Shown here one piece after another: positions 31,606 to 38,665 of a stretch of 40,087 nt of DNA. The notes below the pieces were generated by a model that was not told the DNA's origin, made no database searches, and saw nothing but the letters and a program-made list of their open reading frames with translations. The first letter of the stretch is position 1. The number at the start of each line of letters is the position of its first letter. Made by a program: the position numbers and the translations under genes. Source of the DNA: JBFLVN01 sp040758475 (GTDB lineage Bacteria > JAGRBM01); assembly GCA_040758475.1 (NCBI GenBank), contig JBFLVN010000004.1, positions 1 through 40,087 on the forward strand. The letters are read 5' to 3'.

Positions 31606-32766
31606 TTATTCACCTTCCTTGTCGGAAACCACCACGCAGTTCTTGCCTCGTTCCTTGGCCGCGTACATGGCCCGGTCGGCGAGCTTCAAGAAGGCGTCCT
31701 TGTTCTGCTCGATGCTAAAGCGCTTGCGGACATGCTCGTGGTAGCTGGCGACGCCGGTCGAACAGGTGATGATCCCCCGGATGTGGAGCGGAGGGCCGTA
31801 GGGGCCCTCCACCCGGAGGAACGTGTGGCCCTCGATCTCCCGGCGGACCTGCTCGCAGACCCCTTGGGCGGCCTCCGCGTGGATGCGCGGGAAAATGAAG
31901 ACGAATTCGTCGCCGCCGTACCGGGTGAGGGTCGCGTCCGGGAGGCTCGCGATGTTCTTGAGAATCCCTCCCACTTCCCGCAGGACCATGGAACCGGCCA
32001 AGTGGCCGTGGGTGTCGTTGACGTGCTTGAAGTGGTCCAGGTCCATGAAGACGAGCGAGAGGTCTTCCCCCGATTCGTCGGCCACGACGATGGCTTTCGA
32101 GAGCTGGGCGTGGAAGTAGCGGTCGTTGTAGAGGCCCGTAAGCCCGTCCCGCACGGAGAGCTCCCGGGCCCATTCGGCGTCCAGGACGTTCACGATCACG
32201 CTGGACATGTAATCCGAGAAAATGGCCAGGAGCTGCTGGTCCCGTTCGTGATATTCCTTGCCGCCGATGCGGTTCCGGAGGAGAAGGACGCCGCAGACTT
32301 CTTTTTCGATGTAGACGGGAACGGCGACCATGCTGGCGTTCTCGTTCGCCTCGCTCTGGAGGCCCAGGTACGGCTGGCCCGTGAGGTACACGTTGCCGAT
32401 CGTATTCCCGTAGACGGGGATGGTCCTTCCGGGTGGATAGGGGTTGGTGCCCGTCCCTTGGGAAATGCTCGCCACGACGACGAGTTCGTTTTCGCGCCGG
32501 TCGCGCTGCTTGGTGATCGGATTGTCGAGAAGGAGGACGCCCGAGCCGGAGGGGATTAGTTCCTGGGCCCGCGCCAGATTCTCGCGGAGGAGTTCTTCGA
32601 GCCGCACTTCGCCCGAACCGCGCGCGGGTTCGCCCTGCCGCCGCCGTTCGAGAAAGACGCGGAGCTTGCGGCGGTCGAGGCACTCGACGGGGAGCGCTTC
32701 GGGAAGTTTTGCGCGGGTTTCGGGGGCCACGGGAACTAGGATAGGACTTGAGGGGAAACTCTCCAA
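31606..32766 (-). CDS. GAF-domain diguanylate cyclase
   Basis: The 386-residue protein should make cyclic di-GMP in response to a signal bound by a GAF-like domain at about 60-190 (SGVLLLDNPITKQRD, VYGNTIGNVYLTGQPY, VPVYIEKEVCGVLLLRN). The GGDEF domain spans about 205-380 with RDGLTGLYNDRYF, FMDLDHFKHVNDTHGH, LTRYGGDEF and a closing ADRAMYAAKERGKN. The residues at the RxxD inhibition site are LPDA, so feedback inhibition there is unlikely. It has no membrane spans. The start is uncertain: TTG at 32766 fits the open frame but lacks a ribosome site. It follows gshA by 18 bases and is probably co-transcribed. Confidence 0.88.
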   Translation of the reverse strand: MESFPSSPILVPVAPETRAKLPEALPVECLDRRKLRVFLERRRQGEPARGSGEVRLEELLRENLARAQELIPSGSGVLLLDNPITKQRDRRENELVVVASISQGTGTNPYPPGRTIPVYGNTIGNVYLTGQPYLGLQSEANENASMVAVPVYIEKEVCGVLLLRNRIGGKEYHERDQQLLAIFSDYMSSVIVNVLDAEWARELSVRDGLTGLYNDRYFHAQLSKAIVVADESGEDLSLVFMDLDHFKHVNDTHGHLAGSMVLREVGGILKNIASLPDATLTRYGGDEFVFIFPRIHAEAAQGVCEQVRREIEGHTFLRVEGPYGPPLHIRGIITCSTGVASYHEHVRKRFSIEQNKDAFLKLADRAMYAAKERGKNCVVVSDKEGE

Positions 32767-32784
32767 GCGGAAGGAGGAGAAGCC

Positions 32785-34077
32785 TTATCCCGCTGCCGCG
32801 GCCGCCGCAGAAGCGCCGTTTTCCGCCTGAGCTTCCATCAAGAGGCGCTCCCGCCCGGCGGCGAGGCTCGCCACCATGGAAACGAAGGTGTAGGCCCGCG
32901 CGACGGCGGGAGAGAGGCTCCACTCGCCCACGGGCGTGGCGGGGTCGCCGATCAGGTTGTAGCAAATCTTTCGGAACTCGGAGCCCGGGCTGTTTAAATT
33001 CTCCCGGGGCCCTTTGCTTGCGTGGACGCGGAAGAATCCGCCCACCACTTCGCCGCCCACGAGGTAGAAAACCGGCTCCGCCGATTTGCCGCCCCGAAGG
33101 CGAGGCGATGGGACTCCCTCCTGCACGATCACTTCCGCCACGGCGAGCCCGCCCTTGCCGCGGGCCATCTTCTTGCGCTCCTTGCGGGCGAGCCCCAGGA
33201 GCGCTTCCCCCGACTCGACCGGAAGAACGGCCATGCCGTAGGTTCCCGAGTTGCTCTTCACGATGGCGTAGGGGGATTCGGTGATGCCGTATTCCTTGTA
33301 CTTCGCGGCCGTCTTGGCGCGGACCCGCTCGACCGCTTCGGCCACGCCTTCCAGGCCCGTGCCCCCGTCGAAATCCACTCCCAAAACCGTTTCCTGAAAG
33401 GTGGAGAGAAGCCAGGGATCGATCCCCAAGAGCGGCGCCGCTTCCGCGACGAGGGAATCGTAGGCGCCGAAATGAACGCCCTTCTTCCGGCGCCACCAGC
33501 CGAATTCGGGAAGCGGGAGAAGGGGCTGATCGACGCCGGAGAGTTCCGGGGGGATGCCGGTCGTAAGATCGTTGTTCAAGACGAGGAGGTCCGGCCGCAG
33601 GTTCGCGGAACCCACGCGCCCCCCCTCGCGGCGGGCTTTGTGGAGTTCGAGCGTCCCGTCCTCGACGGGGACAGGTGTTACGTCGCGCACGAGTTCGGGG
33701 GAAAGGGAGAGGACTTCCACTTCGTAACCGGCGGCTTTGAGGATTTTCTGGAGGACGTCCAGGTTCCGGAAATAAGGAAGGTTCGAGGTATGGGATTCGG
33801 CGACGATGCCGATGGATTTGACGCCGCTCCCCGCGCGCTCGCCGATGATCTTCCGGAAAGTGGCCGAAGCCCCTTCGTAGTCGGCCTCGCAAAGGTTGTT
33901 GAAGCCGGCCGGGAAGATGTTCGTATCGACGGGGGCGAGCTTGTAACCGGCGTCCCGGAGATCGACGGACGTCGTAAAAGGCGGCCGGAAACGCTCACGG
34001 GTGGCCGCGAGCCATTCCTGGACCTCGCGCTCCCGCGCTTTGAGCAGATCCGCCAATGTTTCGGCAAATGATCCCAT
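32785..34077 (-). CDS. gshA: Glutamate-cysteine ligase, Acidithiobacillus type (TIGR02049)
   Basis: This enzyme joins glutamate and cysteine, the first step of glutathione synthesis. The 430 residues match the GshA form described from Acidithiobacillus ferrooxidans (Pfam GshA), unrelated in sequence to E. coli GshA: SVDLRDAGYKLAPVDTNIFP followed by AGFNNL, ESHTSNLPYFRN, LNNDLTTG, VKSNSGTYGMAVLPVESGEA and AEPVFYLVGGEVVGGFFRVH. The last ten residues are an Ala-rich tail. The ATG at 34077 is used; a TTG seven codons earlier is less likely. No gshB is in the window. It sits between the porin gene and the GAF-GGDEF gene on the same strand. Confidence 0.92.
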   Translation of the reverse strand: MGSFAETLADLLKAREREVQEWLAATRERFRPPFTTSVDLRDAGYKLAPVDTNIFPAGFNNLCEADYEGASATFRKIIGERAGSGVKSIGIVAESHTSNLPYFRNLDVLQKILKAAGYEVEVLSLSPELVRDVTPVPVEDGTLELHKARREGGRVGSANLRPDLLVLNNDLTTGIPPELSGVDQPLLPLPEFGWWRRKKGVHFGAYDSLVAEAAPLLGIDPWLLSTFQETVLGVDFDGGTGLEGVAEAVERVRAKTAAKYKEYGITESPYAIVKSNSGTYGMAVLPVESGEALLGLARKERKKMARGKGGLAVAEVIVQEGVPSPRLRGGKSAEPVFYLVGGEVVGGFFRVHASKGPRENLNSPGSEFRKICYNLIGDPATPVGEWSLSPAVARAYTFVSMVASLAAGRERLLMEAQAENGASAAAAAAG

Positions 34078-34160
34078 CAGCCCACCCGAGGCCAGCAAAC
34101 CTTAAGATGCCCGCCGTTCAAAAGGGATTCCACTTTTCCCCCGGGCCTTGGAAAGGCCGC

Positions 34161-35669
34161 TCAAATCTCTACGGAGATCATCGTGTAGGCGAAATGGACG
34201 GGATCGCCTTTCAAGGAACTCGCCGTGAACATTTTCCCCGGCAGGAAGAGGGAATAGCCCCCCAGGAAGAGGACTTCCGGCCGCCAGCGCCACTTCCAGA
34301 CGAAATCCACCTCCCGGCCGAAGTGGCGTTCGGTACGCGCCGGGGCGGCGGTGATCGCGGAGGGGGCCACGCCGATCGCGCCGCTCGGTTCGTAAGCGAA
34401 AAACTCGTGGTATTCGGCCGCCAGGGAAAGGCCCTCCGTTGGAACGATGGAAAACGCCCCCTTGACGTGGTGGAGATTGGACCAGGAGACGAAATCGATG
34501 TGGCCGTACTTCCCGTGGTTCGTGGGGAAAAGGTTCTGGAACTGGTTGTCTTCGTCCCCCTGGGTAGCGGGATCTTTCTCGCCGGAGGCCACGTTGTATT
34601 CGGCCAAAAGCTGGGGCGAGAGGTCGCTCTCGAACGTGTAGGCGAGCGCCGAATGGACAGCGAACGCGCGGATTTTGGCCGCGTCGTTCTCTCCGGCCTG
34701 ATAAACGGCCTCCAGGTCGTATCCGAAACCTTCCTTGGGAATGTTCTTGTTGCGAAGACCGAAAGCCGCGATGACGAGATCGGCGTCATCAGCGGGGCTC
34801 GTTTGAGTCGTCCCATCGCCATCCCAATAAACAAATGTGTAGTAATCGAAGCCCCCCAGGAATTGGGGAGCGGAATTATAAAAGCCCGCGAAAAAGGAAT
34901 CGTTGGGTTGGGAAACGGGCGCCGGAGGTATGGGCGGAGTATCGGGATTCTCCCGCCGCCGGATGACGTCGAAGAAAATCTGCGTCTTGTGGGGCTTGGT
35001 CGTGTGGAGGAGGGAAACTCCGTCGAAGGACCGGGCCCGGTTCACCCAATCCAAAGCGCCCACGAGGCGCTCGTCCCCAAAACGCATCTCCTGGCGGCCC
35101 AGGCGCAGGGAGAAATTAAGGCAATCGCCGCAGGTAAGTTCCGCGTACGCCTGATGGATGCTGACGCCTTCGTTGTCCAGAACGTCCGTATTGGAATCGA
35201 GGGAATTGCCCGGGCCGAAGACGGCGGGGTCCGTCGCAACTCCACCGTAGACCTGGGAGCCTTGAATCTGGACGAAGGCCTTCACGTCTTCCGTCGCCCG
35301 GGCCAGGGCATGAAGGCGTGCGCGCAGAAGGACGAAGCCGTCCTTGTCCCCCACGTCCGAATCCCGGTCGTAGTTGAAACGTCCCTCGAAGCGTGAGCGG
35401 GCCTGGATTCCCAGGGTAAAACGGTCGGCCCAAGCCGACTGGCGCTCCTGCTTGAAGGCCTCTTTCCGGAAGAGCTCCAGGGACTCGATGCGGCTTCGAA
35501 AATCCTTGTTCTCTTCTTCGAGTTGTTCGAGGCGCTGCTTGGGGCTTTGCTTTTCCTCCGGCGCGGAAACGGCCGCCGGTTCCCCCTGCGCCACCGCGGA
35601 AAGCGGCGCGAGGAACAGCGAAGCCAGAGCACAGCAAACCATCAACGTGCGGCGTTTCGTCGGTCGCAT
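34161..35669 (-). CDS. Outer-membrane porin, alginate-export family
   Basis: The 502-residue protein has a signal peptide (CCALASLFLAPLSAVAQ), a short coiled coil at about 40-75 (RLEQLEEENKDFRSRIESLE) that could reach the peptidoglycan, and a barrel from about 82 to the end. The stretch LRLGRQEMRFGDERLVGALD and WVNRARSFDGVSLLH at about 195-230 is the hallmark of the alginate-export (AlgE-like) family, whose members in many bacteria are general or anion porins rather than alginate exporters. No alginate genes are nearby. It follows the fecR gene but is separated by a strong terminator; no promoter is obvious in the remaining 38 bases. Confidence 0.85.
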   Translation of the reverse strand: MRPTKRRTLMVCCALASLFLAPLSAVAQGEPAAVSAPEEKQSPKQRLEQLEEENKDFRSRIESLELFRKEAFKQERQSAWADRFTLGIQARSRFEGRFNYDRDSDVGDKDGFVLLRARLHALARATEDVKAFVQIQGSQVYGGVATDPAVFGPGNSLDSNTDVLDNEGVSIHQAYAELTCGDCLNFSLRLGRQEMRFGDERLVGALDWVNRARSFDGVSLLHTTKPHKTQIFFDVIRRRENPDTPPIPPAPVSQPNDSFFAGFYNSAPQFLGGFDYYTFVYWDGDGTTQTSPADDADLVIAAFGLRNKNIPKEGFGYDLEAVYQAGENDAAKIRAFAVHSALAYTFESDLSPQLLAEYNVASGEKDPATQGDEDNQFQNLFPTNHGKYGHIDFVSWSNLHHVKGAFSIVPTEGLSLAAEYHEFFAYEPSGAIGVAPSAITAAPARTERHFGREVDFVWKWRWRPEVLFLGGYSLFLPGKMFTASSLKGDPVHFAYTMISVEI

Positions 35670-35706
35670 GGGAGCCTCTTGCGAAAGGGATGGGAAAGCT
35701 TACCGC

Positions 35707-35737
35707 AAAAAAACGCCCCGCTCCAAAGAGCGGGGCG
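35707..35737 (-). terminator. Rho-independent terminator of the FecR gene
   Basis: On the minus strand CGCCCCGCTC and GAGCGGGGCG form a perfect 10-base stem around a 4-base loop (35737-35714), followed at once by seven T (35713-35707). It lies 37 bases after the fecR-domain gene stop and before the porin gene. Confidence 0.9.
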
Positions 35738-35773
35738 GATAAAAATGGCCTTGAGAATCCGCGGCTAATTCTA

Positions 35774-36607
35774 TCAGCCACCACCAGCGGGGGGATCAAA
35801 AATCAACTCCAGATTGATCACCCGCCCCGAAAAAAGATCGAAGTTCGTATTGCGTTCGTCCGTGTTGAACCGGGGATCAAGGGGAGGATGAGGAGGAAGT
35901 CCACCCCCCTCTCCACCTTCCGGGGGAGTGAGGTCAATCGGATCGCCGTCGAGACCGCCGCCGCCTTCGCCTTCACCCGAACCCTGGTTGCCGAAGAGCG
36001 CGGGACCGATGAGGTTCGCGATGTCGGACTGGGAGAGATTCGTGGGAGGAACCCACTTGCCGTCGGGGCCGATGTAGCCGACCGAGTTGGCGGGGACCGT
36101 GATGCAGTTGGAACCCTGGCACCATTCCACTTCGCCCTCTTCCATGGCGCAGAACTCGTTCGTGTTCGACTCGCCGTAACCGTAGGTGAAGATCGATCCC
36201 CGGATGCCGGCCACGGCCGTGGGGGTCGCGATCTTGTAGCTGCTCTTGAAGCCCGAGGCGTACCGGCCCACGAAGCCGCGGACCCGCCCCTTGATGAGGG
36301 CGAGGAGGCCCGTGCGCTCCTGCTTGCCGGGATTGAAGACCATCTCGTTGACGAGGAGCTGGGTGCCGGGCGCCAGCGAAATCACCGACTCGTCGGTAAA
36401 GAGCACCTTGAGCTTGCTCTTGGTGGCGGTTTCCAGCTTGTCGCCCTGGTAGATGGGGCTAAGGGGCTTGAGCTTTTCCTTGGCGCCGCCCGCGCGGTGG
36501 GCGATGGCCTGCCCGATAATGTCCGTTACCTGCCCCACGGGCGGGGCCGCCAGGGCCTGCCCCACGAGGGTCATGCTTGCCAGGATTGCCAACGCGATCG
36601 TTTTCAT
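35774..36607 (-). CDS. FecR-domain secreted protein
   Basis: The 277-residue protein starts at ATG 36607 with GGAG upstream and a clean signal peptide (LAILASMTLVGQALA). Residues about 25-175 form a FecR-type domain: VTDIIGQA, IYQGDKLETATKSKLKVLF, FTDESVISLAPGTQL, LIKGRVRGFVG and the closing ATPTAVAGIRGSIF, which is the family hallmark. Three Cys follow (EFCAMEEGEVEWCQGSNC), so a disulfide is possible. The tail is a Gly/Glu/Pro-rich linker. Unlike classical FecR there is no membrane anchor, so it acts in the periplasm or outside. It follows the TPR-barrel gene by 114 bases and is ended by a strong terminator. Partner unknown. Confidence 0.88.
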   Translation of the reverse strand: MKTIALAILASMTLVGQALAAPPVGQVTDIIGQAIAHRAGGAKEKLKPLSPIYQGDKLETATKSKLKVLFTDESVISLAPGTQLLVNEMVFNPGKQERTGLLALIKGRVRGFVGRYASGFKSSYKIATPTAVAGIRGSIFTYGYGESNTNEFCAMEEGEVEWCQGSNCITVPANSVGYIGPDGKWVPPTNLSQSDIANLIGPALFGNQGSGEGEGGGGLDGDPIDLTPPEGGEGGGLPPHPPLDPRFNTDERNTNFDLFSGRVINLELIFDPPAGGG

Positions 36608-36721
36608 CGTCCCGTCTCCTTCACCTGATTCCCCTGGTCTCGAAGGGGGGCCCGGCCCCCTTGAAACCGCCAATTGTAAGCGGGAAATTGTACCCGCCGC
36701 TGTGACCCAAATCCACGGGGC

Positions 36722-38392
36722 CTATTGCTCGAATAGAAGGCTTAAAACGACCACGTGCCGGTCGTAGCTGACCGTATCGGGGCTCAAGTTGGACCGGAGG
36801 AGTTCCGCCCGATACCCCAACTGGGTGGCCAGGCCCGAAGCCATGCCTTTGAGGTCGTACTTAAATTTCAAGTTGAAAATGAGGCGGTGATCCTTGCGGT
36901 TGTTCCCAGTGGTAAATTCATCGTCGTAGTGATTTTCGAATGCATAAAAAGCATCGCCCAAAAACGTCAATTCGTCCGTCACTTCGGGCAGCGGACGCTC
37001 GTAGCCGAGCCGCAGACGCGGCCCCATGTAGCGGGACCTGGCCCCTTCCGATTCATTTGAGCGCCAGAAAAACGTCAGGGACCCGTCGAGCACGCTCTTG
37101 TCTTCCATGGCCATCATGAACTCGGGGCCCAGCTGAACGGCGTGCGCGTCGCGCGTGTCGTTGGTAAGCGGGGTAAAACCACTCGCCGATCGAATAACAA
37201 TGTTATCCGACGGATCCAGGTAGAACTCGTGGGCGTATTGCACCATTGCTCCCGCGCTCAGGTCTTCCGATACGGCATTGGACCACCGCGCCGTCGCGAT
37301 CACCTGTTGGCTGTAAATCCCGTGCCCGAAATGTCCCGCATTAAACGAGGAACTGGCGGGAATATCGGACAACCGGCCCAACGTGGTCAAAATGTAGTCG
37401 CCAGTGAGGCTAACTACGTTTTCGCCGTCGATCTCCTGCCCCAAAGACAACGTCGCATCGTGGTTCATCAGCGTGAAATCGGTGCTGGCTTCCGAATTAC
37501 CGATATCGGCTCCCAGCTGGAAATATCCGGCGAAGCGGTATCCGGCATTGAAGAATGTATCAGGACCGATATCGCCCCGATAAAGTCCGCCCAATTCCAC
37601 TTCGAGACGAAGGTCTTGCTGGTTTCCGCCAATCGTGTCACTTCCCAAATCGTTGGGCGTCACCGTGTGGTTCGAATCGTACGCGAATCCGATCCGGCCG
37701 CGGAGCTGATAGGCCTTCGCTTCTTCTTCTCTTTCCGGGGCGGCTTTCACGTCCTGGAGGTAGGAGAGGGCCTTGCGGGAGAGGTCCGCCAGGGGACCGG
37801 AGGCGTTCGCCTGGAGAGAACGCTCGAAGTCGGGTTTCGATTGCTCGGCTTCGCCGAGGAGGTAGTGGCACCGGCCGCGGTAGTAGTAGGCGGCCTGGAG
37901 GTTCTCCTCCAGCTTGATCGCTTCGGAGAGAGGCGAAATCGCATCCCGGTATTTTCCGGCGGAATAAAGAGCGAAGCCCAGGTTGTACTGGGCGGCGCCG
38001 TTGCTGGGGTTATCATCCGCCGCTTTTTCAAACTGATCGGCCGCTTCGCCGTTGCGATTGAGCTTGAGGAGCACGAGGCCGTAACCCACGCGCCAGCTCT
38101 GCTCCCGGGGGGACTGGGATTCGATCTGCTGGAAGGCCTTGAGGGCCTCCTCAGTACGGCCGAGTTCCAGAAGGGCCCGGCCCTTCACGTCGAGGGCGCC
38201 GGTCGATTGGGGGTCGGTCCCCAGGACTTTCTCGGCGGCTTCGAGGGCTTCGCCCGCTTTGCCCGCGTTCAAGAGAACGTTCGCTTTGACGATGGCGATT
38301 TCGAGTTCGGCCTGCGGCCCCGCTTTCGCGAGACCCGCGCCCGCGAGAAGGAGCACGCCAGCCAAGAGGAAGACTCCAGCATTTCGTTTCAT
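36722..38392 (-). CDS. TPR-repeat outer-membrane beta-barrel protein
   Basis: The 556-residue protein starts at ATG 38392, preceded by GAAGGGAAAGGG, with a signal peptide (AGVFLLAGVLLLAGAGLAKA). Residues about 27-240 hold five or six TPR units (LLELGRTEEALKAFQQIESQ, PSNGAAQYNLGFALYSAGKY, AYYYRGRCHYLLGEAEQSKP). From about 265 the sequence changes to alternating strands ending VVLSLLFEQ, a barrel of roughly fourteen strands with YDSNHTV near its start, as in Slam-like and related TPR-barrel proteins. A periplasmic TPR domain plus barrel suggests export or surface display of a partner, perhaps the FecR protein encoded next. The 273-base gap before it holds no gene and no clear promoter. Confidence 0.8.
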   Translation of the reverse strand: MKRNAGVFLLAGVLLLAGAGLAKAGPQAELEIAIVKANVLLNAGKAGEALEAAEKVLGTDPQSTGALDVKGRALLELGRTEEALKAFQQIESQSPREQSWRVGYGLVLLKLNRNGEAADQFEKAADDNPSNGAAQYNLGFALYSAGKYRDAISPLSEAIKLEENLQAAYYYRGRCHYLLGEAEQSKPDFERSLQANASGPLADLSRKALSYLQDVKAAPEREEEAKAYQLRGRIGFAYDSNHTVTPNDLGSDTIGGNQQDLRLEVELGGLYRGDIGPDTFFNAGYRFAGYFQLGADIGNSEASTDFTLMNHDATLSLGQEIDGENVVSLTGDYILTTLGRLSDIPASSSFNAGHFGHGIYSQQVIATARWSNAVSEDLSAGAMVQYAHEFYLDPSDNIVIRSASGFTPLTNDTRDAHAVQLGPEFMMAMEDKSVLDGSLTFFWRSNESEGARSRYMGPRLRLGYERPLPEVTDELTFLGDAFYAFENHYDDEFTTGNNRKDHRLIFNLKFKYDLKGMASGLATQLGYRAELLRSNLSPDTVSYDRHVVVLSLLFEQ

Positions 38393-38665
38393 GGAAAGCC
38401 CTTTCCCTTCTTCAAAATGTCGGCAAGGGAATCCGGCGTGGGGAGGCGGCGCCGTTCTCCAAACAGAAAACGCACGCCGCCACCGGACGAATATGCAAAA
38501 ATTGAGGGGAAACCCCGGATTGTCCCCACCGGAAGCGCTTTCGCGCCCTTCCGCCTGCCGCTGGGTGATATACCGCATCCCCCCGCCCGCCGCCAAGGGT
38601 CCAGGAACCCCTGAAACTGCCATAAACCGGCTGTATTTAAGGAGAGGCGTGGCATCCTTAATGTT

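Noticed and set aside
31715..33892. A 725-codon minus-strand frame spanning gshA and the GAF-GGDEF gene
   Set aside because: It is Arg/Pro-rich and crosses two well-supported genes in a different frame.
34144..34158. Small perfect hairpin GGCCTT/AAGGCC after the porin gene as a terminator
   Set aside because: A 6-base stem with a 3-base loop and no T run on either strand is not convincing.
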